A stretch of 64,000 bases of DNA from Serripes groenlandicus (lineage: Eukaryota; Mollusca; Bivalvia; Cardiida; Cardiidae): assembly GCA_031761405.1 (NCBI GenBank), contig JASEVX010000006.1, forward strand, positions 33,297,359 through 33,361,358. The letters run 5' to 3'. Position 1 is the first letter of the stretch. Each line of letters begins with the position of its first letter. This document shows, in pieces, positions 43,292 to 55,790 of the stretch. The notes beneath the pieces are model-generated. The model did no database searches, was not told where the DNA came from, and saw only the letters and a program-made list of their open reading frames with translations. The position numbers and the translations under genes are program-made.

Positions 43292-44288
43292 TTTAGCTCT
43301 ACTGGCCAAAGGCCAGAAGGGCTTATGTCGTGGCGATTTGTCCGTCGTCCGTGCGTCCGTAAACAATTTCTTGTTAACACAATACAGTCTTCACTTTTGA
43401 TTGTATCTCAACCAAACTTATACAGTAGTTAGATATCCATGAGAGCTCGGTTCCTTTCGAAAACCAGCCAGATCCGCCCATGCATGACTGGATTATGGCC
43501 CTTGAAATGGTCAAAATTGCTATAAAAGAGCTTGTTAACACGATACAGTCTTTACCTTTGATTGTATCTCAACCAAACTTATACAGTAGTTAGATATCCA
43601 TGAGAGCTCGGTTCCTTTCGAAAACCAGCCAGATCCGCCCATGCATGACTGGATTATGGCCCTTGAAATGGTCAAAATTGCTATAAAAGAGCTTGTTAAC
43701 ACGATACAGTCTTCACTTTTGATTGTATCTCAACTAAACTTATACAGTAGTTAGATATCCATGAGAGCTCGGTTCCTTTCGAAAACCAGCCAGATCCGCT
43801 CATGTATGACTGGATTATGGCCCTTGAAATGGTCAAAATTGCTATAAAAGAGCTTGTTAACACGATACAGTCTTCACTTTTGATTGTATCTCAACCAAAC
43901 TTATACAGTAGTTAGATATCCATGAGAGCTCGGTTCCTTTCGTAAACCAGCCAGATCCGCCCATGCAAGACTGGATTATGGCCCTTGAAATTGTTCAAAT
44001 TGCTATAATTGAGCATGTGAACACAATAGAGGCTCTATTTACTATCTGATCTTCACCAAACTTAGATAGTAGTTAAATATTGATGAGAGCTTGGTTCCTT
44101 TTGAAAACCAGCCAGATCCGGCAAGACTGGATTATGGCCCATGAAATTGTAAAAATTGCTTTAATACAGCTTGTGAACACAAAAGAGCCTCCATTTACTA
44201 TCCGATCTTCACCATACATACATGCTCTGGATTGAAAATGAGCAAAGAATAATACCAGTAGAGCATAGGCCCTCATGGGCCTCTTGTT
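43292..44288 (+). repeat. Satellite-cored element, six ~160-bp units
   Basis: Bounded by AGCTCTACTGGCCAAAGGCC and TACCAGTAGAGC...GGCCTCTTGTTT. Units contain GATACAGTCTTCACTTTTGA, GAGCTCGGTTCCTTTCGAAA and GGATTATGGCCCTTGAAATG. The first four are almost identical. Confidence 0.85.
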
Positions 44289-44309
44289 TCGTATTATGAG
44301 CTACTATTT

Positions 44310-44725
44310 TTAGCCTTTCCATCATACAGCGGGATTTCGGTGCCTCTGCAGCAGACGACTTTTGAAAACTTTATGTGACAAATGGTGAAATTACTCAAAA
44401 TGAGAAAATTCTCCTTTTGCCGCAATGTTTTAATAAGTCGTCTGTTGCAGGAGCGTCAGAAAGCGTCTATATGAGAGAAAGGGTTCCCATACATGTATGT
44501 CAAACTTCAGAAGAGGACTTTGGAAACATTTTTTTTAACCCTTTCCCTCATACGACAATTCTGCAGAAAACGACTTTGAACATATTTTGTCAAAAAATGG
44601 AAAATCTCTATAATTGAATGGATAACCTATGACTTGAGGAGCAATTTCTTCTTTTGTCACTGTGTTTTCAAAAAGCCGTCTGCTGCAGAGGCGTCAGAAA
44701 GCGTCTATATGAGGGAAAGGGTTAA
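44310..44725. mobile_element. Two MITEs separated by about 50 bp
   Basis: A '+' copy CCTTTCCATCATACAGCG to GAGAGAAAGGGTTCCC and a '-' copy from TTAACCCTTTCCCTCATACG to GAGGGAAAGGGTTAA lacking part of its centre. Confidence 0.8.
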
Positions 44726-44816
44726 TGAATGCGGTGCTTCATGTATTGTTCAGATGCATTTGCAAATGCTTGTATAACGTGATGGCAAGTAGGGAATATC
44801 TTTTATTAGACTGCAT

Positions 44817-45000
44817 TGTTCGGTTACAAGAGACCGCCTCAGGTGCCAGAGGTCGCCAGTTCGATCATACAAGACTTAAACAATGGTAGCAATGGCTGCC
44901 CTCCTTGGCGTTCAGGGTTGTGGGTTTAGCATTACAACCGACTGGCTGGTGTCAGGATAAATGGAGCGTTGTGATATTTTTAACTGAAACAATCGGTCAA
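44817..45000 (+). mobile_element. SINE of the 38.8-kb type
   Basis: GAGACCGCCTCAGGTGCCAG, CAGTTCGATCATAC, CGACTGGCTGGTGTCAGGAT and a degenerate tail. Confidence 0.65.
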
Positions 45001-45483
45001 GTCTGTTACAAGACTGAAGACTCGCCTATAATACTTTTAGAAAATATATTTTTCTAGAAAGAAAAACGTTGCTCAGACTTAATAAAGTTGGTAAATAAGA
45101 AATGAGCAGTAACCATCTTTCATCCCGCAATGGTTGAAAAGTATATCTTTTCTGTCATCAAAAGTTGTTAGTATTATGGTGCGTGGAAATGAGAAACAAA
45201 GCACAACAACCAGATTATCAATAAACATTTTATTGACTATTGTCATAAACTAAGACAAAAATTACAACAAAATGCCCCTGTTGGCTAAAATAACTCAATC
45301 AAGATTTAATAAGACCAAAATACTTCTCTGTGTGTATATTGGACCTGACAACACCCAACAAAAGGTCATCTTAAAATTGACCCTATACATTAAAATATAC
45401 ATGAGCAGATTCTCATTTTTATGTCCAATCAAATCGCACATTATACAACAAACACTCAGCCATCAATGCTTCAATATCTTTTA

Positions 45484-45697
45484 TTAACCCTTTCCCTCAT
45501 AAAGACCCTTTCTGATGCCTCTGCAGCAGACGGCTTTTTGAAAACATGGCAACAAAAGAAGAAATTGCTCAAAAAGATGTCACCATGTTTCCAACTCTAT
45601 TCAATTATTATTCTTTCATTTAAAGGGATTTCCTGTGCTTTTGCCTAAAGATTTTCAGTCATCTGCTGCAGATTTGTTGTATGTGGGAAAGAGTTAA
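45484..45697 (+). mobile_element. MITE, nearly full length
   Basis: TTAACCCTTTCCCTCATAAAG to GTGGGAAAGAGTTAA. Confidence 0.82.
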
Positions 45698-45919
45698 TAT
45701 TGATTATCTCCTCTGTTGATACCTAACAATTTTGAAGGTAATAATTTGATTGGCTGACACAAAGGTCAACCTGAGGTGACCTTTAATAGGCAGTCATCAG
45801 ATCTATAACAGTGACTGCTACTGCAGCAAAGTTCAGGTCTGGTTTTTATGAGATTGCTTACAATAAACTTAAAAAGAAAAATCATGAAAAAAACAACTTC
45901 ATTTTTGATATAGAAATTT

Positions 45920-46880
45920 GAACAAGAGGGCCAGGATGGCCCTGGATCGCTTACCCGAGTTATGCCAACCACATAGTCAATCACAATAACTCATTTTGTG
46001 GTACTAGTGTTCACAATATTCTCCTTCAATTTGGCCGAGTGACCTAGTTTTTGACTGGATTAGAGCCATGTTCAAACTTAGCCTAGATATCATCAAAACA
46101 CCCATTCCGACAAAATTTCAACAATTCTAAATTGAAATAGGAATTCCAGAGTAATATTAAGATTTCCTTCAATTTAGCCTAGTGACCTTGTTTTTGACCC
46201 AACATGACCCATATTCAAACTTGGCCTAGATATCATTAAGACAAACATTCCGACATAGTTTCAAGCTGAAAAATGATAATTTATTGATTATTTGGTGTTT
46301 GATTCCGCTTTCAACAATTTTTCAGTTATATCACAGCTTTTCCTGGGTAAGTTACCAGTACGAATAGTCCATTTATTCTGACACCAGCCAGTCAGTCATA
46401 ATGCTAACCCGGCAACCCCGAGAAAGTTTCAACATGCTCAACATAAAAATGTGGCAACAAGAGTTTCCTTTAAGTTGGTTTAGTGACCTAGTTTTTGCAC
46501 TGCTATGACTCATATTTGATCCTAGCCTAGATATCACCAAGACAAACATTTTGACAAAGTTTCAAGCTGTTGAAGCACAAAATGCGGCATTCAAAGTGTT
46601 AACAAGATTTCCTTCAATTTCACCTGATGATCTAGTTTATGACAGGGGACCCAGTGTCGAACTTGGTCTAGATATCACCAAGACAAACATTTTGACAAAG
46701 TTTCAAGCTGCTGGAGCAAAAAACGCAGTCTCTAGTGATAAAAAGATTTTCCTTCAATTTGGCCTCGTGACCTTGTTTATGACAGAGGACCCAGTGTTGT
46801 ACTTGGCCTAGATATCATTAAGACAAACATTCTGATAAAGTTTTAAGCTGCTGTCATCAAGACAATTATTCAAACTAGAA
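45920..46880 (-). repeat. Satellite-cored element in reverse, ~145-bp units, with a SINE insertion
   Basis: Starts AACAAGAGGGCCAGGATGGCC and repeats GGCCTAGATATCATCAAGAC with ACATTCTGACAAAGTTTCAA about five times. A SINE fragment interrupts it at about 46285-46425. Confidence 0.75.
46285..46425 (-). mobile_element. SINE fragment, reverse
   Basis: TTTCAACAATTTTTCAGTTA, CCTGGGTAAGTTACCAGTAC and CCAGCCAGTCAGTCATAATG, inserted in a satellite-cored element. Confidence 0.65.
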
Positions 46881-47026
46881 AAAAAAGGTAAAAATACCTT
46901 CTCTGTCCTCTGAATCTGGAAAGGGTTAAATGCATAATTAGTTTCTATGAATGACTAGACAAAAGTTATAATAAATGAGCAACATACCGTAACTTTGAAA
47001 TGAGCAATGCTCAAGTATTACCATCC

Positions 47027-47595
47027 ATAACCCTTTCCTTCATATGACAATTCTGCAGCAGAAGACTGAACATATTTTGTCAAAAAATAGAAAATCTCTA
47101 TAATTGAATGGAAAACCTATGACTAAAAGAGGAACACATTGTGGCAAAAGGAGAAATTGCTCGTTTTGAGCAATTTCTTCTTTTGTCACTATGTTTACAA
47201 AAAGGCGTCGGCTGCAGAGGCGCCAGAAAGCGTCTCTATAACAGTATAACCCTCTCCCACATGCAGACACATCTTGCAACATACACCTTTCACAAACATA
47301 GTAAGCAATTTCTTCCATTGTTTTCAACTCTCTTTAATAATAAACTTTCATTTATAGAGATTTCCCGTACTTTTGCCCAGATGTTTTTAAAGTCGTGTGC
47401 TGCAGATTTGATGCATGTGGGAAGGAATACTCATTATTCCCACATGCAACAAATCTGCAGCAGGCGACTTTAAAAAACCATCTATGTAGCAAAATTGAAA
47501 ATCTCCATCATAATGAACAATTTCTCCTTCTGTCAAAATGTTTTCAAAAATTATTCTTCTGAAGATGCATCATAATGTGTCTGCAAGTGTAGGCG
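47027..47595. mobile_element. Chain of three MITE copies of differing age
   Basis: A '-' copy from ATAACCCTTTCCTTCATATG, a degraded '+' copy from TATAACCCTCTCCCACATGC to CATGTGGGAAGGAA, then a third left half CCCACATGCAACAAATCTGC. Confidence 0.72.
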
Positions 47596-47607
47596 AGATC
47601 AAGACTA

Positions 47608-47893
47608 GTGTAGATTGATTGACTAATTGGGGCTTAATGCCTTTTTCAACAATTCTCCAGTCATATCACGACGACCAGGTCACCTACTCATGTGTTTCCT
47701 AGCTTTCTCACACCAGTACTCCACACAACATACCTTCCAAGCAACTGGCTACTTTTCCACATAGACTGTTAGCCCATTGTCGAAAGACAAATGACGCTTG
47801 TCACAGTGACTTTTGTCAAACGTCGGAAAGAATGTTGGCCGAGCTGCGATTCGGACTCACAACCCGTGCTACCGACTGAGCTACCTGTGCTCA
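47608..47893 (-). mobile_element. SINE, reverse, nearly complete
   Basis: GATTGATTGACTAATTGGGG tail, then CACACCAGTACTCCACACAA, ACTTTTGTCAAACGTCGGAA and the head CCGACTGAGCTACCTGTGC. Confidence 0.75.
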
Positions 47894-47953
47894 GCAGTAG
47901 TGTAGATAAAGATCTGCTTGGGCAACCATGTTTGTAAGAAGTTTCCTGTTGAC

Positions 47954-48180
47954 TTAACCCTTTCCCAGTTACATCAAATCTGCAGCATACAACTTTGAAG
48001 ACATTTAGTAAAACTATGGGAACTCTCTAGAGATGAAGGACAACTATTGAATAAAGTTTAAAACATTATTCCAAAAGGATGAATAGCTCATTATGAGTAA
48101 TTTCTCCTATTGTCACAATGTTTTCAAAAGTTGTATGCTGCACAGGCATCAGAAAGCGTCGCCATGCGGGAAATTGTTAA
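47954..48180 (-). mobile_element. MITE, full length, diverged
   Basis: TTAACCCTTTCCCAGTTAC to GCGGGAAATTGTTAA. Confidence 0.78.
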
Positions 48181-48269
48181 TGTTGAACAAAGCCAGATTA
48201 AACTTTTGCGGATAATAAGGTTGAGCTTGGGTCTACAGACATTTAAATCACCCACCATTCCTTAGACTG

Positions 48270-48484
48270 GTTTCCCAATTCTGCAGCAGACGAATTTGAA
48301 CATATTTTGTTAAAACATAGAAAATCTCTATAATTAAATGGATAACCTATAACTAACAGTGGAAAACATTGTGGCAAAAGGAGAAATTGCTCGTTTTGAG
48401 CAATTTCTTCTTTTGTCACTATGTTTTCAAAAAGCCATCCGCTGCAGAGGCGTCAGAAAGCGTCTATATGAGGGAAAGGGTTAA
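48270..48484 (-). mobile_element. MITE, left end truncated
   Basis: GTTTCCCAATTCTGCAGCAG to GAGGGAAAGGGTTAA; complete hairpin. Confidence 0.82.
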
Positions 48485-48679
48485 AAGTGTAATTACTGCA
48501 TATAGTTGAAAACATTGTGGCTAATGGATAAATTGATCATCATCCACTGCTGCTGATGCGTCAAAATGCATCTACAAGTAGAATAGGGTTAATTAAACAG
48601 GATCTATACAAAAATACCAATTCATGTAAATGTTTTTTTTGAAATTAGAGATTTAGAATTTCTCGATAACAACAGTAAA

Positions 48680-49082
48680 CACTTCCACACATACAATAAA
48701 TCTATAGCAGTCAGCTTAGAATTACTGAAACAAGTTGAAAACATTGTGTCAAAACGGAGAAATGCTCGTTTTGAGCAATTTCTCTGATTGTCACAATGTT
48801 TTCAAAATCTGTTTGCTAGAAATGCCAGAGAGCGTCTACATGTGGGAAAGGGTTAATCCTTTCCCTCATATAGACGCTTTCTGACGCTCCTGCAGCAGAC
48901 AGCTTTTTGAAAACATAGTGACAAAAGCAGAAATTGCTCAAAACGAGCAATTTCTCCTTTTTCCACAATGTTTTCCACTTTTAGTCATAGGTTATCCATT
49001 CAATTATAGAGATTTTCTATTGTTTGACAAAATATGTTCAAAGTCGTCTGCTGCAGAATTGTTGTATGAGGGAAAGGGTTAA
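48680..49082. mobile_element. Two abutting MITEs sharing one TTAA
   Basis: A '-' copy ends GTGGGAAAGGG, then TTAA at 48853-48856, then TCCTTTCCCTCATATAGACG of a '+' full copy that ends at 49082. Confidence 0.88.
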
Positions 49083-49140
49083 AGTAAAACAGTTTTAACT
49101 ACATCATGCTTCCAAATGTATGCATTTACGAATGTTTGCT

Positions 49141-49312
49141 TTAACCCTTCCCCACCTATAGACACATTTTGACACATCCGCAGCAGACGACTCTTGAAAA
49201 CATTGTAGCAAAAGAAGAAATTGCTCAAAACGAGATTTTTTCGTATTTTATACTAAATGTCTTCATAGTCATCTGCTGCAGATAATTATGCTGTATGTGG
49301 AAAAGGGTTATA
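49141..49312 (+). mobile_element. MITE, internally deleted
   Basis: TTAACCCTTCCCCACCTATAG to GTGGAAAAGGGTTAT; half of the hairpin is missing. Confidence 0.75.
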
Positions 49313-49353
49313 AGCAATATTAAACAAAAAGTGGGCAATGGTGTTTCAATCGT

Positions 49354-49580
49354 TTAACCCTTTCCCACATACAAAATCCACCCAGCAGAGGTCTTTAAAA
49401 TTATCTATTTCAAACTATAGAAAATCTCTATAAATGATAGAATGAATATTGTATAGATTTAAAAATTATTGTAACAAATGGAGAAGTTGCTCATGAGCAA
49501 TTTGTCTTTTTGCCACAATGATTTCAAAAGTCTCCTGCTGCAGAAGCGACAGAAAGCCTCTATATGTGGGAAAGGGTTAA
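49354..49580 (-). mobile_element. MITE, full length, old subfamily
   Basis: TTAACCCTTTCCCACATACA to TATGTGGGAAAGGGTTAA. Confidence 0.82.
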
Positions 49581-49663
49581 CCTTTTCCCATATACAAATC
49601 TGCACCAGTTGACTTTAAAAACATCAAAAAATGTAAAACATAATTTCTCATCATAGAGTACAG

Positions 49664-49875
49664 TTAACCTTTTCCCTCATACGACTTTGAACGTATTTTG
49701 TCAAAACATAGAAAATCTCCATAATTGAATGGATAACCTATGACAAAAAGGGGAAAACATTGTGGCAAAAGGAGAAATTGCAAGTTTTGTGCAATTTCTT
49801 CTTTTGTCACTATGTTTTCAAAAAGCCGTCTGCTGCAGAGGCGTCAGAAAGCGTCTATATGAGGGAAAGAGTTAA
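49664..49875 (-). mobile_element. MITE, full length but lacking the CAATTCTGCAGCAG block
   Basis: TTAACCTTTTCCCTCATACG joined to ACTTTGAACG; right end GAGGGAAAGAGTTAA. Confidence 0.85.
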
Positions 49876-49904
49876 GGCTCTGGCACAAGCTTGCCTGCTT
49901 CACC

Positions 49905-50335
49905 GTTTCCCACTTGCAGACACATTTTGATGCATCTGCCGCAGACAACGTGAAAACATTGAGGCAAAAAATAAATAAAATTGTCTGTTTGCCACAATAA
50001 TTTCAATTCTATTAAAAAGGTATCCTTTTCTTTTATAGAGATGTTACATATTTTGGCCTAGGTTTTACAAAAGACATCTGTTGCAGATTTGTTGTATGTG
50101 GGAATAGGTTAACCCTTTCCCTCATATAGACGCTTTCTGACGCCTCTGCAGCAGACGGCTTTTTGAAAACATAGTGACAAAAGAAGAAATTGCACAAAAT
50201 GTGCAATTTCTCCTTTTGCCACAATGTTTTCCACTTTTTGTCATAGGTTATCCATTCAATTATGGAGATTTTCTATGTTTTGACAAAATACGTTCAAAGT
50301 CGTCTGCTGCAGAATTGCCGTATGAGGGAAAGGGT
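49905..50335 (+). mobile_element. Two abutting MITEs
   Basis: A diverged copy ending GTGGGAATAGG meets TTAA at 50109-50112, which starts a full '+' copy ending GAGGGAAAGGGTCC. Confidence 0.85.
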
Positions 50336-50579
50336 CCAGTGAACAAAGGAGAAATTGTTCATAATAAGCAATTTTTCCTTTTGCTACATTTGTTTACAAT
50401 TTAATTCAGGAATTAAACTTTCATTAAATATATTTTCTATCTTTAACCCAGATGCTTCAAAAGACGTCTGCTGCAGTTTTGTTATAAGTGGCAAAGGATT
50501 AGCAAAACCTCCTGGTCTCTGATGTCAGGTTTAAACAGAAGTTTGGTGGATATCCACTAATGGTTTAGGTGATGTCGGT

Positions 50580-50900
50580 TGAAGCTTCAAGTTCATTTTA
50601 ACCCTTTTCTGATGCCGCCTGACAGCTTCTTTTTAAACCAATCAATATGGCTTGAACAATCTATGTGAACCAATCACTGTGACTTGAACAAACTATGTAG
50701 ACAGTCACTGAAGGAAGGTCGTTGAAAATTGGTTGAAACTTATCCATTGGTTAAGGGAGAAATGTCAATTAAATCTTAAGGGTAACGGCTGACAGACGGA
50801 CGACAGACAGAGTTATCAGAATAGATCATATTGAGCCTTCAGTTCAGGTGATCAAGAAACATATATACAGGTATGTCAAACAGAAATTTCTCATTTCAAA
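50580..50900 (-). repeat. Fragment of an AACAAGAGGGCC / CACCTTGAGCC-type repeat
   Basis: Contains CCAATCAATATGGCTTGAAC-type units and ends near GAGCCTTCAGTTCAGGTGATC. Confidence 0.5.
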
Positions 50901-50935
50901 TAATTCCTATCCATCTTGGAGAGCTAAGAAATCTA

Positions 50936-52506
50936 AACAAGAGGGCCATGATGGCCCTTGAATCGCTCACCTGATTTTTTATTTTTTTTTCACTTTAGCT
51001 ATATAAGCCCCGCCCCCTGGCAGCCATAGTTTCCGACCAATCAACTTGGCTTGAAGGAATCTGATAGAGGGTCACCCTAGGAACATTTCTACAAAATTAT
51101 TTGAAAATCGGCCAGATACTTTTGGAGGAGAAGATTTTTTAAGTTTTCACTATAGCCATATAATGCAAAATAGCCCTGCCCACTGGCGGCCATGTTTTTT
51201 GACCAATCAACATGGCTTGAAGGAATCTGAAAGTGGGTCTTCCAAGGAACATTTCTACAAAATTATTTGAAAATCGGGCTGACACTTTTGGAGGAGAATT
51301 TTTTTTAAGTTTGCACTATAGCCATATAAGGCAAAATAGCCCCGCCCCCCCTGGCGGCCGTGTTTTTCGACCAATCAACATGGCTTGAAGGAACATTTCC
51401 ACAAAATTATTTGAAAATCTGCCAAGCAGTTTGGGAGATGAAGAATTTTGAAGTTTTTTTCGTTTCGTTGCCATGGAAACCAGAATTCTGCATGGATCCC
51501 AAAAATTTGAAGGAATTCTGGTGAGGTCATTGAGAGGATGCTTTCTGTGAAGTTTCATCCCAATTGACCTACTGGTTACTGAGGAGAAGATGTTGAAGAT
51601 ATTTTAAGTTTTCACTTTGGCCATATAAGGCAAAATAGCCCCCACCCCCTGGCGGCCATGTTTTTCGACTAATCAGCATTGCTTGAAGGAATCTGATAGA
51701 GGGTCACCCAAGGAACATTTCTACAAAATTATTTGAAAATCGGCCTGACACTTATGGAGGAGAAGATTTTTTAAGTTTTCACTATAGCCATAAAAGGCAA
51801 AATAGCCCCGCCCCCTGGCGGCCATGTTTTTTTACCAATCAACATGGCTTGAAGGAATCTGATAGATGATCACCCAAGGAACATTTCTACAAAATTATTT
51901 GAAAATCGGCCTGACACTTCTGGTGGAGAAGATTTTTTAATTTGCACTATAGCCATATAAGGCAAAATAGCCCGCCCCCCCTGGCGGCCATGTTTTTCGA
52001 CCAATCAACATGGCTTGAAGGAATCTGATAGAGGGTCACCCAAGGTACATTTCTACAAAATTATTTGAAAATCGGCCTTACACTTTCGGAGGAGAAGATT
52101 TTTTAAGTTTTCACTATAGCCATATAAGGCAAAATAGCCCCGCCCCCCCTGGCAGCCATGTTTTTCGACCAATCAATACGGCTTGAAGGAATCTGATAGA
52201 GGATCATCCAAGGAACATTTCTACAAAATTATTTGAAAATCTGCCAACCAGTTTGGGAGAAGAAGAATTTTGAATTTTTTTTCGTTTCGTTGCCATGGAA
52301 ACCAGAATTCTGCATGGATTCCAAAAATTTGAAGGAAATCTGGTGAGGTCATTGAGAGGATGCTTTCTGTGAAGTTTCATCCGAATTGACCCACTGGTTA
52401 CTGAGGAGAAGAAGTTGACGCACGACGGACGACGGACGACGCACGACGGACGCCGGACAAAAGGCGATCACAATAACTCACCTTGAGCAAAGCTCAGGTG
52501 AGCTAA
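50936..52506 (-). repeat. Inverted, near-identical copy of the 17.4-kb AGCTCACCTGAGC repeat
   Basis: Starts AACAAGAGGGCCATGATGGC and ends GAGCAAAGCTCAGGTGAGCT, the reverse complement of the element at 17366-18317. It is longer, with about seven internal units, one bounded twice by CAGAATTCTGCATGGAT. Confidence 0.85.
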
Positions 52507-52671
52507 TAAAAACAAGGAAGCCACTTAAACATTTAAAAATAAAATTAAATCAGAATGTATATATAACTAAAATATAATAAATCTTTCTGGATTCTTGTGT
52601 AACAAACATCAAAATAAAACCACACATCAATTCACTCTGCCTCCAAAAATAATAGTCTTGACATTTTCAAC

Positions 52672-53295
52672 CCTTTCCCACATACAATAAATATCCAGCA
52701 GACAACTTTGAAAAGATCCAGGCAAAAGTATGGAAAACCCCTTTCAATTAAAGTCTTAACTACAGAATAGAATTGCAATCATTGTGCAAAAAGGAGCAAT
52801 TACTCATCTTCTTTTGTCACAATGTTCCCATAAGGTGTTTGCTGCAATCACTTTAACCCTTTCCCTCATACGACAATTCTGCAGCAGACGACTTTAAACA
52901 TATTTCATCAAAAAATAGAAAATCTCTATAATTGAATGGGTAACCTATGACTAAAAGTGGAAAACATTGTGAGTCACTGACAATGCTCGTTTTGAGCAAT
53001 TTCTTCTTTTGTCACTATGTTTTCAAAAAGACGTCTGCTGCAAATTGTAAAAAGAATTTAACAAACAATACATCAGTGGACAAATGTAGTTGACCCTTTC
53101 CCTGGCACATACAGAAACTTTCTGACGCCTTCGCAGCAGACGACTATTTAAAACCTTGTTACTCATCATGATGAGCAATTTCTCCTTTTGCCACATTTTT
53201 TTAAAACTTTTTTAATAAATCTTCTTTAAGAGATTTTGACAAAATATTTTCAAAGATGTCTTCTGTAGATTTGCTGTATGTGGGAAAGGGTTCAG
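52672..53295. mobile_element. Cluster of three degraded MITEs
   Basis: CCCTTTCCCACATACAATAA; TTAACCCTTTCCCTCATACG at 52853 with deleted right end; and CCCTTTCCCTGGCACATACA to TGTGGGAAAGGGTTC. Confidence 0.7.
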
Positions 53296-53534
53296 CTCTT
53301 CGACTCTATAATTGAAAATGTATTATTGAAACAAGTTGAAAGCATTGGGACAGACGGACAAAAGGCTCAACATGCTCATATGTTGAGCAATTTTTCCTTT
53401 TGTCAGAATGCTTTCAAAAATTGTCAGCTGCAGAGGCATCAGAAAGCGTCTGTATGTACGAAAGGGTTAAGTCAATTATGGACCTGTTCTTCATCTGAAA
53501 TCCATATTAAAGGCTAAAGTCAGTTGAAAAAGAA

Positions 53535-54552
53535 CAAGAGGGCCAAGATGACCCTAAATCGATCACCTGATTGATAGTAAATTAGTAGAAATATCTGGGA
53601 AAAAGATCAAGGAGTGCAATTAGAACTTCAAGGAGTGAACACTTCTCAAGAAACAGCTTATAAGTAAAGGTCATTTATATCTTGAAATCTAACAAGAACT
53701 TCAATTAGAATTGAATTATTAAGTTTTTGTCATTTTGCACCTTTCTTGATCTGTTTTTAATATAAACCAATATGGCTTGAACAGGTTTTTTAGAGGGTCA
53801 CTTAATTAAGGATTCTTTCTACTGAATTACCTTGGAGTCTGACAAGCAGATTATGGAGGAAAAGGATTTTAAAGTTTGGTCGTTTTACTCATGTTCTGAT
53901 GCTGCAGCAACCAAAGTTTTACATAGAATGCAAGTCTTTGCACAATTTTGAAAGAGGATCAACAAAAGAACATTCATGTCCATGACAAATCATGTCATAA
54001 TTGCTTGTTCACTTTCAATAACAAACTTTTATTTCCATCTGCTGTTGAGACCAGAAAGGTTGCGATTTTAACCTTCCACTTCCTGTTGAAGACAACCCTT
54101 GCATAATACTCTGCCAAGTGTTACCTCCCTTAGACCATAAATCTAATAACCATATGTCATTTGAAGCAAAAAGTTTAATTACTCCTTTTCTGATGCTGCT
54201 TGGTTGCTATGCCTTTCAACAAATCAATATGGATTGACAAAGTATGTAGATGATCAATGAAAGAACATTTCTACAAAACTATCTTTAAATCAGACAAGCA
54301 CTTTTATAAGGATGCTTTATTAAAGTATTGTCATTTTGCCCCTTTTTTGATGCCGCAGCAACCAAAGTTCTCAATGGAATTTAAATCTTTGAACAATTTT
54401 GAAAGAGGACCACCAAAGGAACATTCCTGTGATGTTTGGTGGAAATTGTTCTTGCGGTTCAGGAGGAGATGATGTTTAAAGCTAAAAGTTAACGACGGAC
54501 ACAGAGTGATCAGAATAGCTCACCTTGAGCCTTTGGCTCTAGGTGATCTAAA
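53535..54552 (-). repeat. Related AACAAGAGGGCC repeat with diverged units
   Basis: Starts AACAAGAGGGCCAAGATGACC and ends TCACCTTGAGCCTTTGGCTC followed by TAGGTGATCT. Units contain GATGCTGCAGCAACCAAAGTT. Confidence 0.65.
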
Positions 54553-54597
54553 AACAACAATATACGTCTTGTAAATAGTTTATATAATATGCTTTCT

Positions 54598-55192
54598 TTA
54601 ACCTTTTCCCTATAGAAGCATTTTGACACATCTCCAGCAGACAACTTTTGCAAACCTCGTGACAAAAGGAGAAATTAATCAAAAATACATTTTTTCAGGT
54701 TTTTGTCACTATGTTTTCAAAGTTGTCTGCTTCAGATTTGTTGTATGTGGGAAAGGGTTCAAGGCTTAAGTCAGTTGATCAAAAAAATAATAATATACTT
54801 GTAAATAGTTTACATAATGTGCTCTCTTTAACCCTTTCCCTCATATGACAATTCTGCAGCAGACAACTTTGAACACATTTTGACAAAAAATAGAAAATCT
54901 CTATAATTGAATGGATAACCTATGACTTAACCCTTTCCCTCATATGACAATTCTGCAGCAGACGACTTTGAACGTATTTTGTCATAACATAGAAAATCTC
55001 CATAATTGAATGGATAACCTATGACAAAAAGTAGAAAACATTGTTGCAAAAGGAGAAATTGCACATTTTGTGCAATTTCTTCTTTTGTCACTATGTTTTC
55101 GTCTTGAGCAATTTCTTCTTTTGTCAATATGTTTTCAAAAAGCTGTCTGCTGCAGAGGCGTCAGAAAGCGTCTATATGAGGAAAAGGGTTAA
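54598..55192. mobile_element. MITE cluster with a copy adjoining a truncated copy
   Basis: A '+' copy (54598-54760), a '-' left half from TTAA 54828 cut at CCTATGAC, then TTAA 54927 starting a '-' copy to 55192 whose centre holds a duplicated TTTCTTCTTTTGTCA segment. Confidence 0.8.
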
Positions 55193-55314
55193 CACATGCC
55201 ATGCCGAGGTCGAAATATTACGGCTTAGAGGACAATCCCCACCTCAAAACTTTGAAGAAAGTAAAAACTTCCCAAATACAAACAATTATCAGTTAAAACA
55301 TGATTGATTAGGGT

Positions 55315-55790
55315 TGAACCCTTTCCCTCATATAGATGCTTTTCTGACGCCGCTGCAGCAGATGGCTTTTTGAAAACATATTGACAAAAGAAGAAATTGC
55401 TCAAGACGAGCAATTTCTCCTTTTGTCACAATGTTTTCCACTTTAAGTCATAGGTTATCCATTCAATTCAGTTAAACCCCCAATCAATCAATCAATCAAC
55501 TATTTAAAAATCATTTATTATTCCTGTATATTAACTTTCTCATGGCTGATAGCTCAGTTAACTCTTTCCCAACTGAAGATGCATCTGCAGCAGACGACTT
55601 TTAAAAAAACATTATGGCAAAAACAGTGCAAAAAGGAGAAATTGCTCAAAACGAGCAATTTCTCCTTTTGTCACCATGTTTTTAATGCTATTCAATTATT
55701 GTACTTTCGTATAAAGGAGTTTTCAATTTGTTTTGAGTATGTTGTCAAAGTTGTCTGCTGCAGATTTGTTGTATGTGGGAAAGTGTTAAC
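55315..55790 (+). mobile_element. Two MITEs and a SINE tail
   Basis: A '+' copy from TTGAACCCTTTCCCTCATATAG, cut at TCCATTCAATTC where a CCCCAATCAATCAATCAATC SINE tail follows; then a full older copy from GTTAACTCTTTCCCAACTGA to GTGGGAAAGTGTTAA. Confidence 0.78.

Noticed and set aside
45240..45480. Possible 3' end of a minus-strand gene (AATAAAATGTTTATTG)
   Set aside because: No coding exon was found to its right before 56340, and the AT-rich context makes chance AATAAA likely.
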